From: Deltaproteobacteria bacterium HGW-Deltaproteobacteria-6 | GTDB taxonomy: Bacteria; Desulfobacterota; Syntrophia; Syntrophales; Smithellaceae | Reading direction: 5' to 3' | Assembly (NCBI GenBank): GCA_002840435.1 | Contig: PHAT01000004.1 | Coordinates: forward strand, 1 to 64,000 | DNA length: 64,000 bases | Shown here: in pieces, positions 26,473 through 36,836 of the stretch | Layout of the letters: each line of letters starts with the position of its first letter | How positions within the stretch are numbered: position 1 is the first letter of the stretch | The notes under the pieces: model-generated | The model's input: the letters and a program-made list of their open reading frames with translations, nothing else | Told to the model about the DNA's origin: nothing | The model's database searches: none | Position numbers and translations under genes: made by a program

Positions 26473-29400
26473 AACGTGTGCTGAAATATCTGATCATCGC
26501 ACTGATTCCGACGGCGCTGTTGGCCTGCTTTGCCGCTGCTGTCTGGCTTTTCGGCACCGAGGCAGGCGCGCACCGTCTGCTGGATCTGGTTTCCCGTCAG
26601 ACGGGCCTGAAGATTTCGGCGGAAAAAATCGAAGGAAAGCTGGCCTCCACGCTGCGCCTGGAAAACATGGATATCCAATGGCTGCAGGGCAGGATCAGGA
26701 TAGGACATCTGACGCTGACGTCCGCCCCGCTTGATCTGCTGGCGGGTCAGATCGGCATTCAAAATCTTTCGTTGCGGGACGTATCGATTGCAGACCAAAC
26801 GCCCGATGCGCCGCCCACACTTGTCTGGCCCCGGGCATCCGGTCTGATCGCGTGGGCAAGCGGCAGCATTGAACGTCTGGAAATCAGCAATGTCGCTTAT
26901 CGCCATCGGGACAAACAGCCTCTGCAGATTCAAACGCTGACCGCTTCCGTGGCTTTTCGACGGGCACGCTTGTCCATCGGCAATCTTCAGATGGCTTCCG
27001 GCCCGGGCGCCGCGCGCGGAAATATACTGGCCGGATTCAACCGCCCTCTGCTCGAAGCGGATCTCACCGCGGTCCTTTCGCAGCGGCTGGCCGGCATGGA
27101 ATCCTTCCGGATCGGAGCAAAATTCGGACCGGGAAAACAATCGGGTGAGCTGGCGGGGACCCTTCATCTCACGGGCCATCAGAACAAACGCCCCCTCTGG
27201 AATCTTTCGGCGGACGCCGGTATGACATCCAAAGGATTCCCCCTGGGCAATATTCGTCTGCATCGTCCCGGCAAGCCGGGGCTGATCAAAGCAGACGGCA
27301 TGCTGACCATGAACCAGCCTTTGCCTTTCCTGGATCTGCAAGCCTCGGCATCGGAGATGGATCTTGCACCGGAATTTAAAATCCCGACGAATCTCTCCGG
27401 AACATTAACATTCGCCGGCAGCGTCAACCAGTACCGCGGGCGCATCGCCCTTTCCAATAAGGGAAAAGGCTGGCAATCCGTCCGGATGGCAGGCAATTAC
27501 TCGGGAAACGATAAACGTGCGGCCTTAAGCGCATTACAGGGAACGGTACTGGGCGGCACTCTCGGCGGACACCTGACCATCGACTGGCAAAACGATCTTG
27601 CCGTAAAAGGTGTCCTTACCGGCCGCAATCTCAATCCGAAAGGCATTGACCAGGACTGGGCGGGCATTATTAATTTCGATCTGGAAGGCGGGGTATCGCT
27701 GCCCCACGGGAAAACGATGAGCGGCGAAGTCATCGGCACGCTGCGGCAAAGCCGTCTCCATGGACAGCAACTGACCGGAGATGTGCGCGCAATCTTTGCG
27801 GACGACGATGTCCGGATTGCCCGCCTGTCGTTGCAGGGAAAGGGCTTCCAACTTACCGCCCGGGGAGCTATCGGAAACAAACTGGACTTTAGCGCCCGAA
27901 TCAGCGATCTTTCCCGGCTTGTTCCCAGGACCACAGGCAAGATAGCGGCTGAAGGCTTTCTGCGCTGGCATAACGGCAGACCAAGCGGCGTCATTTCCGC
28001 CGTAGCCAGTGGTTTAACCGCAGGCGGTCTGGAGATCGCGCAGGCTAACCTTGCCGCCGCCATGGAGGATCAGGAGAAATCTCCTCTCTCCATAAACGCG
28101 ACGATAAACGCGCTTCGCTACCGGAGTTTTAAAGCCGACTCACTGACGTTTCAGGCCAAAGGAACCGCCACGTCGCACACACTTACGGCTGCGGCGCGCC
28201 GCAGCCGCCATGAAATGCATCTGGTCCTGTCCGGAGCTTATCGTCAGGGCAGCTGGCAGGGGAATGTGCTGCGCTTCGACGGCCTGGACGGCGTCGGGCC
28301 CTTTCGGCTTGTTCAGCAGGCCTCCCTGTCCATCTCGTCGAGCAGCCTCTCTATTGAACCATTGAGATTCACGGGCCGCGCTCAGGAAACACTCGGACTA
28401 TCCGCGAAGCTTGCCGGGAAACCGCTGACCGGTTCCCTTGACCTGACCTGGAATGAGCTGAATCCGGCCAGAGCCGGCGCCTGGATGGATCAGGAACCCG
28501 TCACCGGCAAAAGCAGCGGGACCCTCCATTTAAACCTTCTGCCCCGGAATCAGATAGCACTCACGGGAAAACTTTCTCTGTCGGGAACACTTAAATCGCA
28601 GGGACAATCCGTTAATATCCGGCAAAGCGAGCTGACCCTGAAAGCCAATGAACAAGGCATACGGGCCGGACTGAATATATCTCTGGCGCAGGGCGGAAGC
28701 CTTCAAGGCGCTTTTTCCTCTTCGTCGCCCGCGCGGCTTTCACTGCCGGATGAGGGAGATTTAAACCTGCGCTGGCAGGGATTTGATCTGACGCCGTTTT
28801 CGGCATGGGTGCCCGGCCGCCCCGTATTGAAGGGCGAGATGGCAGGCGAGGTGAGCGGCAGACTCCTGCCGAACCATCGTTTTTCCCTGACGGGTCATAC
28901 GGCACTCACTCCGTCCAGAATTACCTGGCACGGACCCAAAGGCGATGTGAGTGTTGATCTGCGAGGCGCATCCCTCGACTGGGTCTGGCGGGAAGAAGCG
29001 CTGAGCGGCGAGATCACCATGACCACGGAATACGGAAAACTTCAGGGCAATTTCCGAATGCCTTTTGCAGCGCGTCTTCCGGTTTCCGTAAATGCGGGAG
29101 GAAGCCTTCAGGCATCGCTTACCGGACAACTCCGTGAAAAAGGAGCCCTCAGTATTTTGTTCCCCGGACTGATCCGCGAAAGCCGCGGCAATCTTGATCT
29201 GGATTTAAAAATGGGCGGCAGCTGGTCCCAGCCGCAGGCATTCGGAACGGTTCATTTATCAAAGGCGGAAGGCTATCTGCCCGAAGCCGGCATTGCCATT
29301 AAAGATGCGCAGATGACAGCGCGTCTCGACAGGAATGCCGTGTATATCGATTCCTTCCGGGCGGTTTCCGGCCCCGGCTACATTGAGGGGTCGGCGCTTG

Positions 29401-30437
29401 TCCGGATGAAAGGAATGCAGGTTGAAAGTTATGAAGGGCAAGTGAGCGGAGAGCGGTTTCAAACCGTTTACTTCCCGGAACTTCAGGTGCAAAGCTCGCC
29501 CAGGCTTACTTTCACGGGAACAACCGGGAAAATATCCGTCCGGGGGGAAATACTGCTGCCGGACGTTCAGATTATCGGGCCGCAATCGCAGGGCTCCGTC
29601 GCGTCGAGCCCCGATGTGATCAGGGAGGGAAAAACAAAACCGGCGGCCCAAAAGCTGCCGATCCATCTGGATATTCAGGTGAAGATGGTTCTGGGTAAAT
29701 CCGTTCAGTTTAAAGCGTCCGGAATCGATGCGCAACTGGGCGGTCAAATCGATCTGCAATTTCAGGATCCGGCTAAAATATCCGGTCGGGGCGAAATCCG
29801 CGTTATCAAAGGCCGGTACCGGACTTACGGCGTCAATCTGGATATAGTCCGCGGGCGTCTTTTCTACTCGGGCGGCCGGATCAACCAGCCATCACTGGAT
29901 ATTCTGGCCTGGCGCAAAGTGGGCGATGTTCGCGCCGGCGTCGCGATCAGCGGCACCCTTCCGAACCCCCTGGTGAAATTGTACTCGGAACCCTTCATGC
30001 AGGATACGGACATTCTGGCTTACATCGTCCTCGGGCGCCCGCTGGGTTCGAGCACCGAGCAGGCCAATCTCCTGGCCACGGCAGCCGGCGCGCTTTTAAC
30101 CTCAAGCCAGTCCGAGAGTCTGCTCAGTCAACTGAAAAACCGACTGGGGCTCAGCACCTTTGACATCTCGGCGGATACCGTGGCGCAAAACGGCCAGATG
30201 GGATATAAACGCATCAACATGGCCCCCGCGGGAACGCAGGCGGGAAGCGTTTCGGAAACCATGCTGGTCGTGGGCAAATATCTGACGCCGGAATTGTATA
30301 TCAGTTACGGACGCTCATTGTTTTCCGGTGGCAATTTATTTTTTCTTCGCTATGATATTTCCAAAAGCTGGCAGGTTGAAACACAGACCGGGCAGACAAG
30401 CGGCGTCGATATCTACTACAAGCTGGAATTCAACTGA
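26469..30437 (+). CDS. tamB: Translocation and assembly module protein TamB
   Basis: 1322 residues with an N-terminal signal anchor (about 5-28), a long beta-rich groove-like region and the conserved C-terminal TamB (DUF490) domain of about 330 residues. That domain includes ISGRGEIRVIKGRYRTYGVN, VRGRLFYSGGRINQPSLDI, YIVLGRPLGSS and the ending YDISKSWQVETQTGQTSGVD. TamB-type (AsmA-like) proteins bridge the periplasm and are implicated in phospholipid transport to the outer membrane. The start is a TTG overlapping the tamA stop (TTGA), with GGTGGGG about 8 bases upstream. Tight coupling to tamA confirms the pair. Confidence 0.94.
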   Translation: MKRVLKYLIIALIPTALLACFAAAVWLFGTEAGAHRLLDLVSRQTGLKISAEKIEGKLASTLRLENMDIQWLQGRIRIGHLTLTSAPLDLLAGQIGIQNLSLRDVSIADQTPDAPPTLVWPRASGLIAWASGSIERLEISNVAYRHRDKQPLQIQTLTASVAFRRARLSIGNLQMASGPGAARGNILAGFNRPLLEADLTAVLSQRLAGMESFRIGAKFGPGKQSGELAGTLHLTGHQNKRPLWNLSADAGMTSKGFPLGNIRLHRPGKPGLIKADGMLTMNQPLPFLDLQASASEMDLAPEFKIPTNLSGTLTFAGSVNQYRGRIALSNKGKGWQSVRMAGNYSGNDKRAALSALQGTVLGGTLGGHLTIDWQNDLAVKGVLTGRNLNPKGIDQDWAGIINFDLEGGVSLPHGKTMSGEVIGTLRQSRLHGQQLTGDVRAIFADDDVRIARLSLQGKGFQLTARGAIGNKLDFSARISDLSRLVPRTTGKIAAEGFLRWHNGRPSGVISAVASGLTAGGLEIAQANLAAAMEDQEKSPLSINATINALRYRSFKADSLTFQAKGTATSHTLTAAARRSRHEMHLVLSGAYRQGSWQGNVLRFDGLDGVGPFRLVQQASLSISSSSLSIEPLRFTGRAQETLGLSAKLAGKPLTGSLDLTWNELNPARAGAWMDQEPVTGKSSGTLHLNLLPRNQIALTGKLSLSGTLKSQGQSVNIRQSELTLKANEQGIRAGLNISLAQGGSLQGAFSSSSPARLSLPDEGDLNLRWQGFDLTPFSAWVPGRPVLKGEMAGEVSGRLLPNHRFSLTGHTALTPSRITWHGPKGDVSVDLRGASLDWVWREEALSGEITMTTEYGKLQGNFRMPFAARLPVSVNAGGSLQASLTGQLREKGALSILFPGLIRESRGNLDLDLKMGGSWSQPQAFGTVHLSKAEGYLPEAGIAIKDAQMTARLDRNAVYIDSFRAVSGPGYIEGSALVRMKGMQVESYEGQVSGERFQTVYFPELQVQSSPRLTFTGTTGKISVRGEILLPDVQIIGPQSQGSVASSPDVIREGKTKPAAQKLPIHLDIQVKMVLGKSVQFKASGIDAQLGGQIDLQFQDPAKISGRGEIRVIKGRYRTYGVNLDIVRGRLFYSGGRINQPSLDILAWRKVGDVRAGVAISGTLPNPLVKLYSEPFMQDTDILAYIVLGRPLGSSTEQANLLATAAGALLTSSQSESLLSQLKNRLGLSTFDISADTVAQNGQMGYKRINMAPAGTQAGSVSETMLVVGKYLTPELYISYGRSLFSGGNLFFLRYDISKSWQVETQTGQTSGVDIYYKLEFN

Positions 30438-30454
30438 CGGAAAGTGAAGCAATC

Positions 30455-31783
30455 ATGCAAACAGATCATTTCGATATGATTATTCAAGGTGGGACGCTGC
30501 TGACCATGTCCGCGAACATGGACAAGATTGAAAACGCCGTCGTCGGCATCAGGGACGGCCGCATTGCCCTGGTGGATAAAAACCGCAGCCTTCCGGCCGG
30601 CAAAATCGTTGATGCGGAAGGTTGTCTTATTCTACCCGGACTGGTCAACACGCATACCCATCTGCCGATGGTCTGCTTCCGGGGACTGGCGGACGATCTG
30701 CCGCTCATGGACTGGCTCACGCATCATATTTTTCCCATGGAGGCGCGCTTCGTCAACAAAAAAATGGTTTATGACGGCTCGCTGCTTGCCATGGCCGAAA
30801 TGATCCTGTCCGGCACGACAACATTTTGCGACGGATATTTTTTTGAGAATCAAATTGCCGAAGCCGTGCGGACCTGCGGCATGCGCGCGGTGGTTTCCCA
30901 GGGCTTTGCCGATTTCGCCACGCCGGACAATCCCCGGTTCGGGAAAATGATGGAGGCGGCGGACCGGTTTGTCAAACGCTGGCTGCCTTGTGCGCCGATG
31001 ATCACGCCGGCCTTCTTTTGTCATTCCCCCTATACCTGTTCCCCGCAAACACTGGTGAATGTGAAGGCGGCGGCCCGCGAATCCGGGATTCTGTACCTGA
31101 CCCACCTGCTGGAGAACAAAGACGAGACCGACACGATTGAAAAACGCTACGGCAAGAAACCGGTGCGGCATCTTCTCGATCTGGGTGTGCTCGACCATCG
31201 GACCATTGCCGTGCATTGCAACTGGCTGACCGGCGAAGACATGGCCATCTTCGCCGATCTGGGGGTCAGTGTGTCCCATAATCCGGTCAGTTCCATGAAA
31301 CTGGCTTCCGGGGTCGCGCCTGTTCCGCAAATGCTCGCCTGCGGCATAGCGGTCGGTCTGGGCACGGACGGCTCCGCCAGCAACAACGCCCTGGACATGT
31401 TCCGGGAAATGGACACGTCGGCAAAAATTCATAAAGTGACCACGCTCGATCCCACGGTTATGAGCGCCGAAACCGTTGTCCGCATGGCGACCATCGGCGG
31501 CGCCCGCGTCCTGGGAATGGATCACCTGATCGGCTCCATCGAAGTGGGCAAAAAGGCAGACATCATCATGGTGGATATGAATAAGCCCCACCTGACGCCG
31601 CTTTACAACCCATACTCCCAGCTGGTCTATGCGGCGCGCGGCGCGGATGTGAAGACCAGCATCATCGATGGAAAAATCGTTATGGACAATCGACAGCTGT
31701 CGACGATTGATCTGTCAGCCGTCATGAACAATGTCCGCGAGATTGCCGCCCCTATTGCGGCGGAGCATCCCTCCAAAATCTAG
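30455..31783 (+). CDS. mtaD: 5-methylthioadenosine/S-adenosylhomocysteine deaminase
   Basis: 442-residue amidohydrolase with a metal-dependent TIM barrel. Metal ligands: NTHTHLPM (about residue 70), the His of FCHSPYTCSP and TIAVHCNWLT, and the Asp in GLGTDGSASNN. HTHLPMVCFRGLADDLPLMDWL and SASNNALDMFREM are typical of SAH/MTA deaminases, which convert SAH to S-inosylhomocysteine and MTA to methylthioinosine. Such an enzyme recycles the SAH and methylthioadenosine formed by SAM-dependent enzymes. Start ATG at 30455, only 17 bases after tamB, so it may share its transcript. A chlorohydrolase or other aminohydrolase of the same family cannot be fully excluded. Confidence 0.88.
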   Translation: MQTDHFDMIIQGGTLLTMSANMDKIENAVVGIRDGRIALVDKNRSLPAGKIVDAEGCLILPGLVNTHTHLPMVCFRGLADDLPLMDWLTHHIFPMEARFVNKKMVYDGSLLAMAEMILSGTTTFCDGYFFENQIAEAVRTCGMRAVVSQGFADFATPDNPRFGKMMEAADRFVKRWLPCAPMITPAFFCHSPYTCSPQTLVNVKAAARESGILYLTHLLENKDETDTIEKRYGKKPVRHLLDLGVLDHRTIAVHCNWLTGEDMAIFADLGVSVSHNPVSSMKLASGVAPVPQMLACGIAVGLGTDGSASNNALDMFREMDTSAKIHKVTTLDPTVMSAETVVRMATIGGARVLGMDHLIGSIEVGKKADIIMVDMNKPHLTPLYNPYSQLVYAARGADVKTSIIDGKIVMDNRQLSTIDLSAVMNNVREIAAPIAAEHPSKI

Positions 31784-31840
31784 TCGCCACCAGTTGATCC
31801 TGTCTTATGGCCGCGCGTATTTCGCAGGGGCATGAACCTC

Positions 31841-31979
31841 TCAGTTTCCCAACCGTCCCACTTCCAGACGTTGCCGCCGAACTGTGCGGCTGCATACGCC
31901 CCATATCTCCGCCGCTTCATCCAGCACCTCCATCGGGTAACTTATGAACCGGACAGTTTATGTGCTACTAAACCGGACA
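31841..31979 (-). mobile_element. Remnant of an insertion sequence end with truncated HTH transposase start
   Basis: The minus strand has two direct repeats TGTCCGGTT (complement at 31971-31979 and 31947-31955, period 24), then an ATG at 31933 opening a 30-codon frame, MEVLDEAAEIWGVCSRTVRR..., that stops at 31841. Helix-turn-helix text of the type EAAEIxGVSxRTVRR begins many transposases, and paired TGTCCGGTT sequences are common at IS ends. Everything past residue 30 is missing or degraded. I cannot name the IS family with certainty. Confidence 0.5.
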
Positions 31980-32123
31980 TATTATTTGCTTCCTACAAGT
32001 TATCCAAATTTCGTTGACAGGATAGGGTATATTTTATATCATGTGATAGAATTGTGTGGGTGTTTTTTATGGCTTTAGCCTTACCCCGAATTATATATAA
32101 TTTTAAACCGCTAACTCGAAAAA

Positions 32124-32152
32124 CTCCATTTTCAAAATGGAGCCGTTTTTTT
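32124..32152 (+). terminator. Hairpin with T-run
   Basis: Perfect inverted repeat CTCCATTTT/AAAATGGAG (32124-32142, one-base loop as written) followed by CCG and seven T (32146-32152). It could terminate readthrough from mtaD, or insulate the chemoreceptor genes on the right. Confidence 0.6.
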
Positions 32153-32269
32153 GGGCAAGATCAACGTCTCTCCAATCATCCAAACCATCTTTAGTTCAGT
32201 AAAGTAAATGCGGTCCCGGGATTAGTTATAAGTAAACTTTATTATTCCTAAAAAATGGAGGGAAACGTA

Positions 32270-34009
32270 ATGAAAAGCATGTCTTTAAAATTGAAGTTGA
32301 TTCTGGGTGGAACGCTGATTGTCGTTATCCCGCTTCTGGTGGTTGGAATCATTTCTTTTACGAAGTCAGCTTCATCTCTTGAGGAATTAGCCAAGCAGCA
32401 GGCGGTCCAGGTTGCGAAGGATCTGGCGGGGATGGTTCAGATTGCCTTCTCCCAGGAAGTAAAAATGATCAACGGGCTTTCGGTTGATCCGGTAATTGTT
32501 GATGCGGTGATGTCGGGAAATATGGATCAGGCCTCCAATAAACTGAGGCAAATGATGAAAAAAATCGGCAGCGATTATGAATCGATCATCTTGATAGATA
32601 AAAAAGGGGTGGTTTGTGCGGACGGGATTGGCGGTAAGTCCGTGGGCATTAATCTTGCCGAGCGTGATTACATGATTGAGGCCAAAACAGGGAAGGAGAG
32701 TTTCGGTAAGCCCGTAAAATCCAAATTATCCGGAACACCTATTGCTCCGATCGCAACCCCCATTCAAGGTCCCGGAGGTGAGATCGCCGGGTATGTTGCC
32801 GCTATTCTCAAAATTGATTTCCTTGTTGACAGAGTCGCATCCATTAAAATGGGGAAATCGGGATATGCCTATATGATCGATCGGAGCGGAATTACGATTG
32901 CCCACCCGAAAAAGGAATTTATCCTGGAATTGAATGCGGCAAAAATACCAGGAATGGAGGAAATCGGCAGGAAAATGCTTGAACATCAAGCGGGAACGGA
33001 AGGTTATACCTACAAGGGAATAAAGAAGATCGCCGGGTACGCCCCAGTTGAACTGACCGGATGGAGTATCGCGGTGACTCAGGACAGAGATGAACTTCTG
33101 GCTTCGGCAAATGCTATCCGGAACTACATATTAATCATTGGATTTGTCTTCTTGGTTATCACGATTGCCGCCGTGATGTATTTTTCCAATAATATCAGTG
33201 CGCCAATCTACTGTGCTGTTACTGAGTTGAAGGATGCGGCCAGCCAAATCACAGCGGCATCGACGCAGGTATCAGCAGCTAGCCAGTCTCTGGCGGAAGG
33301 GGCCAGCGAACAGGCGGCCGGAGTTGAAGAAACATCTGCTTCTCTGGAAGAACTATCCTTCAGGACGCGGAAAAATGCGGATAATGCGAGGCATGCCAAC
33401 ACTCTGATGGAAGACAGCAAAACGGTTGTCAATCGAGCAAACAACTCCATGGATACCCTGACTCATGCAATGAATGATATATCAGCGGCAAGTGTGCAGA
33501 CGTCAAAAATCGTAAAGACTATTGATGAGATTGCGTTTCAGACAAATCTTCTGGCGCTGAACGCAGCGGTGGAAGCGGCGCGGGCAGGTGAAGCAGGGGC
33601 GGGATTTGCCGTTGTGGCGGAGGAAGTCCGCAATCTTGCTATCAGGTCGGCAGAAGCAGCAAAGAATACATCTCTCCTGATTGCGGAAACAGTCAATAAA
33701 ATAAAAGAAGGGACTTTGATTGTAACGACAACAAATCAGGATTTTGCAAAAGTTGCGGAAAGTTCGCTCAAGGTAGCGGAATTGGTCGGTGAAATTTCTA
33801 AGGACTCCGGAGAACAGGCCCAGGGAATAGATCAGATCAGTAAGGCCGTTGTAGAAATGAATTCCGTGGTCCAGCGCAATGCCGCCAGTGCGGAAGAAAC
33901 AGCCAGCGCCTCCGAAGAAATGAATGCGCAGGCCATGCAGATGAAAAGCAGCGTAGAGAGCCTGACGGCTGTTATCAGTGGAGTATCAGAAAGTAGTGCC
34001 CGTGACTAA
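32270..34009 (+). CDS. Methyl-accepting chemotaxis protein with dCache sensor
   Basis: 579 residues. TM1 (about 8-30), periplasmic double-Cache sensor (about 35-270, [47 protein letters not shown]), TM2 (about 285-305), then the cytoplasmic signalling domain. The hairpin tip [20 protein letters not shown] (near residue 423) is the invariant CheA/CheW contact. After TM2 only the start of a HAMP linker (NNISAPI) is visible before the coiled coil. I start at the ATG at 32270, with GGAGGG 7 bases upstream; the in-frame ATG 15 bases earlier lies in the ribosome binding site. The sensor half is paralogous to that of the kinase encoded next. By eye the gene is less GC-rich than its surroundings. Confidence 0.93.
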   Translation: MKSMSLKLKLILGGTLIVVIPLLVVGIISFTKSASSLEELAKQQAVQVAKDLAGMVQIAFSQEVKMINGLSVDPVIVDAVMSGNMDQASNKLRQMMKKIGSDYESIILIDKKGVVCADGIGGKSVGINLAERDYMIEAKTGKESFGKPVKSKLSGTPIAPIATPIQGPGGEIAGYVAAILKIDFLVDRVASIKMGKSGYAYMIDRSGITIAHPKKEFILELNAAKIPGMEEIGRKMLEHQAGTEGYTYKGIKKIAGYAPVELTGWSIAVTQDRDELLASANAIRNYILIIGFVFLVITIAAVMYFSNNISAPIYCAVTELKDAASQITAASTQVSAASQSLAEGASEQAAGVEETSASLEELSFRTRKNADNARHANTLMEDSKTVVNRANNSMDTLTHAMNDISAASVQTSKIVKTIDEIAFQTNLLALNAAVEAARAGEAGAGFAVVAEEVRNLAIRSAEAAKNTSLLIAETVNKIKEGTLIVTTTNQDFAKVAESSLKVAELVGEISKDSGEQAQGIDQISKAVVEMNSVVQRNAASAEETASASEEMNAQAMQMKSSVESLTAVISGVSESSARD

Positions 34010-34010
34010 G

Positions 34011-36464
34011 ATGAAAAGCATCTCTTTACGATCAAAAATGGTGATTGGTGGAATATCAATGGTGCTTGTCCCGCTGGTAATTGTGGGGGCCGTTACCTTT
34101 ATAAAATCGTCTCAAACTCTGGAAGAAATATCGAAAGCAAGATCTGCGCAAATTGCCCAAGGTTTGGCCGGCATGATCCAGATTAACCTTTCCAGAGAAC
34201 TGAAAATCGTCAGCGCTTTGGCTGAGGATCGTCAGATTGTTGAAAGTGTATCCCGTGGGAAATATAGCCTTATAGATAGAAAGCTGAGGGACTTGTTCCT
34301 AAAGATCGGTACAGAGTATGAGGGCTTGGCCGTTTTAGATAAGGATGGCAATGTCCGTTCTGAGGGTGTCGATAAAAAACGTATCGGCATCAATCTTATC
34401 GAGAGAGATTACTTTCAAGCGGCAAAAAAGGGCAAAACTTATATTGGTACACCCGTTTTCTCCAAGGCGTCAGGCCAGCCAATTATTGGTGTGTGTGCAC
34501 CGGTCCGGTCAAACAATGGCAAGTTCATTGGCGCTGCGCTTGCCGTGGTAAAGATTGATTTTCTGATAAACCAAATGACCTACAACAAGGTGGGGAAAAC
34601 AGGTTATCCCTTCATGATCGATGCCCGAGGGATCGTTATCGCTCATCCTGATAAGGAATACGTCCTGAAAATTGATATGCATGACGAAGAGGGGCTGGAG
34701 GCCATCACTAAGAAGATGCTCCGACAGGAAACGGGTTCGGAAGAATATATCTTCCGGGGGAAAAAGAAGCTGGCAGGGTTCGCTCCCGTTGAAATGACTG
34801 GCTGGAGTGTTGGGGTAACACAAGATATGGATGAAATCATGACCCTCGCCTACGTCAATCTCAATTTTATTTTCATCATCAGTTGCACGTTTCTGGGAAT
34901 AACAATATTAGCTGTCTTTTTTTTCTCACGGACCATCAGCAGTCCGATACAGAAAACGCTGACTACACTGAATCAGGCAATTGAGCAGGCGATGGAAGCT
35001 ATCGTTATTATAGGACTCGACCATAAGGTGCAGTTTGTCAACCCTGCTATGGCGACGATTGTCGGTCAATCCATACCGGCTCTCATCGGCAGTGAACCGC
35101 TTCTCAACAACACAAAACAAGTAGAAGCCGAGGAAATATGGAAAACTCTTGAGCAGGGGAAAATATGGACCGGTTGCCTTACCGACAATAAACAAGATGG
35201 GGTTAGTTTCTTCATGGATGTGAATATCACGCCTGTGCGGGGTGAGACCGGCAAGATCAGTTGTTTCCTGGCTATAGGGCGCGATATTACACGGGAATTA
35301 AAAATGGAAACGCAAATGCGCCAAGGTCAAAAGCTGGAGTCTATCGGAACTCTTGCGGGTGGGATTGCCCACGATTTCAACAATATTCTCAGTGCAGTAT
35401 TCGGTTATACGGAGTTAGCGATTAGTTCTCTGGGAGACCGGGCAAAATCGCTGCATTATCTGAAAGAAATTATAACTGCCGCCGAGCGTGCCCGCGATCT
35501 TGTAAGTCAGATCATGACCTTCAGTCGCCAGAAAGATCAGGAAAAGCAACCGTTGATGCCCCAAATTATCATTAAAGAAGTATTGAAGCTAATTCGTGCT
35601 TCACTTCCGGCAACAATAGAAATTCAGCAAACAATCGTCAGCGATGAATTAGTATTGGGCGATCCCACCCAGATACATCAGGTGATTATGAATCTTTGCA
35701 CGAATGCCGGTTACGCCATGAGGGACAATGGCGGTGTGCTTAATGTGAGATTGGATGACATCGATATCGATGATGATTTCGCTGTTCTTCATCCGGGGAT
35801 AAAACCCGGTAGGCATATTCGTTTGACGGTTTCCGATTCCGGCTGCGGTATCCCTCCGGAAGTAATGGACCGTATTTTTGATCCTTTTTTTACCAGCAAA
35901 CCGCCAGGCGAAGGAACAGGGCTTGGTCTTTCCGTTGTTCATGGCATTGTGAAAAGTTTAGATGGCAGTATTTCCGTATACAGCGAAGAGGGTAAAGGTA
36001 CGACATTTACAATATTCATACCGGTTATTCGGATAAAGACACCACTCACAACCGAGCAGATGCCCAAAGACATACCGGTCGGTAAGGGAATGATATTGCT
36101 CGTGGACGATGAAGAGGTAATTGTTGATGTAGGAAAAGCCTTACTGGATAATCTCGGGTATAAAGTGCAGGGATTTACCCAGCCCCTTTTGGCATTGAAT
36201 GCATTCCGGCAGGTTCCGAACGATTTTGATGCAGTTATCACGGATTATACGATGCCCCAGATGACTGGGTATGAATTGGCAAAAAAATTAAGAGAAATCA
36301 GATCGGATATTCCGATCATCCTTTGCTCCGGCTATATTGATCAAGCAATGGAAGAAAAAGCGCAAGAAGCCAACGTAAACGAGTTTATCAGAAAACCAAT
36401 AACTCGACAGGATATTGCTTTTACCTTACGGAGGATCCTTGCCAAATCAAACGCGATACAATAA
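34011..36464 (+). CDS. Hybrid histidine kinase with dCache sensor, PAS and receiver
   Basis: 817 residues: TM1 (8-30), dCache sensor (35-275; [52 protein letters not shown]), TM2 (280-305), PAS (320-430, [20 protein letters not shown]), HisKA of the NtrB type ([20 protein letters not shown], His near 450), HATPase_c (545-675, [28 protein letters not shown]) and a C-terminal receiver (695-815, Asp in [13 protein letters not shown]). The N-terminal half is clearly homologous to that of the chemoreceptor just upstream, starting MKSISLRSK against MKSMSLKLK. The ATG at 34011 follows the upstream stop codon by one base, so the two are translationally coupled and probably sense the same or a related ligand. 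The terminal receiver may pass phosphate to an unlinked partner. Confidence 0.92.
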   Translation: MKSISLRSKMVIGGISMVLVPLVIVGAVTFIKSSQTLEEISKARSAQIAQGLAGMIQINLSRELKIVSALAEDRQIVESVSRGKYSLIDRKLRDLFLKIGTEYEGLAVLDKDGNVRSEGVDKKRIGINLIERDYFQAAKKGKTYIGTPVFSKASGQPIIGVCAPVRSNNGKFIGAALAVVKIDFLINQMTYNKVGKTGYPFMIDARGIVIAHPDKEYVLKIDMHDEEGLEAITKKMLRQETGSEEYIFRGKKKLAGFAPVEMTGWSVGVTQDMDEIMTLAYVNLNFIFIISCTFLGITILAVFFFSRTISSPIQKTLTTLNQAIEQAMEAIVIIGLDHKVQFVNPAMATIVGQSIPALIGSEPLLNNTKQVEAEEIWKTLEQGKIWTGCLTDNKQDGVSFFMDVNITPVRGETGKISCFLAIGRDITRELKMETQMRQGQKLESIGTLAGGIAHDFNNILSAVFGYTELAISSLGDRAKSLHYLKEIITAAERARDLVSQIMTFSRQKDQEKQPLMPQIIIKEVLKLIRASLPATIEIQQTIVSDELVLGDPTQIHQVIMNLCTNAGYAMRDNGGVLNVRLDDIDIDDDFAVLHPGIKPGRHIRLTVSDSGCGIPPEVMDRIFDPFFTSKPPGEGTGLGLSVVHGIVKSLDGSISVYSEEGKGTTFTIFIPVIRIKTPLTTEQMPKDIPVGKGMILLVDDEEVIVDVGKALLDNLGYKVQGFTQPLLALNAFRQVPNDFDAVITDYTMPQMTGYELAKKLREIRSDIPIILCSGYIDQAMEEKAQEANVNEFIRKPITRQDIAFTLRRILAKSNAIQ

Positions 36465-36499
36465 TTGATCCAGATTTTTTGAAGCGGCACAGGAAATTC

Positions 36500-36645
36500 T
36501 CAATCCCGCAAGGCCTCGTTTTTCTTTTCCCGGCGGGATTGCCGGGCCACGCATTCATAGTAGGTGCCAATGGCATAAATGGCGTCCTGAATTTTGGTAT
36601 AAACGGGAAAGCCCGCCTTGCGCAGCGCGGCAAAGAAGGCCAAAA
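36500..36645 (-). pseudogene. 3' fragment resembling a CoA-binding/ADP-forming acyl-CoA synthetase subunit
   Basis: The minus strand encodes TLLAFFAALRKAGFPVYTK followed by IQDAIYAIGTYYECVARQSR and a TGA at 36500-36502. The text LxxAGxPVYxxxxxAIxAIxxYY resembles the end of the CoA-binding subunit of ADP-forming acetyl-CoA synthetases. The 5' part is missing: homology stops at about 36645, exactly where a rightward fragment begins. No start codon or ribosome binding site fits. The family call is tentative, but the degraded state is clear. Confidence 0.5.
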
Positions 36646-36836
36646 GCGTCGATGTTATTGATGCTGCCATCCAGGAAAATGTCCGAAACGTCTACAAGGA
36701 AATCTTGACAAAAAGCCCGATTCTGAAAGAGCTGATCCATGACGGGAAACTAAAGGTCGTCCTCGCCTTGTACTATCTCGATTCCGGGGCGGTCAAATTC
36801 CTGAACAGCGCGGGAAACCATTCCAGCAGCCACTGA
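36645..36836 (+). pseudogene. 3' fragment of a beta-type carbonic anhydrase gene
   Basis: The frame encodes IDAAIQENVRNVYKEILTKS, then PILKELIHDGKLKVVLALYYLDSGAVKFL, which is the C-terminal end of beta-class carbonic anhydrases (pattern ENVRxxVxxIxxxSPxLxxLxxxGxLxIVGAxYDLxTGxVxFL). It ends with a TGA at 36834-36836. The first two thirds, with the zinc-binding Cys and His, are missing. It abuts the leftward fragment head to head at about 36645. Confidence 0.65.

Larger units (their letters stand above)
31784..32269. other. Intergenic region with IS remnant and hairpin
   Basis: 486 bases at the left edge of the chemoreceptor/kinase island. It holds a short transposase-like HTH fragment with insertion-sequence end repeats (31841-31979) and a perfect hairpin with T-run (32124-32152). 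The base composition turns AT-rich from about 31960 on. Confidence 0.6.

Noticed and set aside
24523-27341. Long leftward frames opposite tamA and the start of tamB
   Set aside because: Both strands stay open because of high GC at third positions; the sense strand carries the Omp85 and TamB motifs.
30632-31591. A 319-codon leftward frame opposite the deaminase gene
   Set aside because: His/Gly-rich shadow of the metal-site codons, without start signal or homology.
32040-32260. Riboswitch ahead of the chemoreceptor gene
   Set aside because: The only clear structure is a simple perfect hairpin with T-run; no known aptamer core could be recognised.
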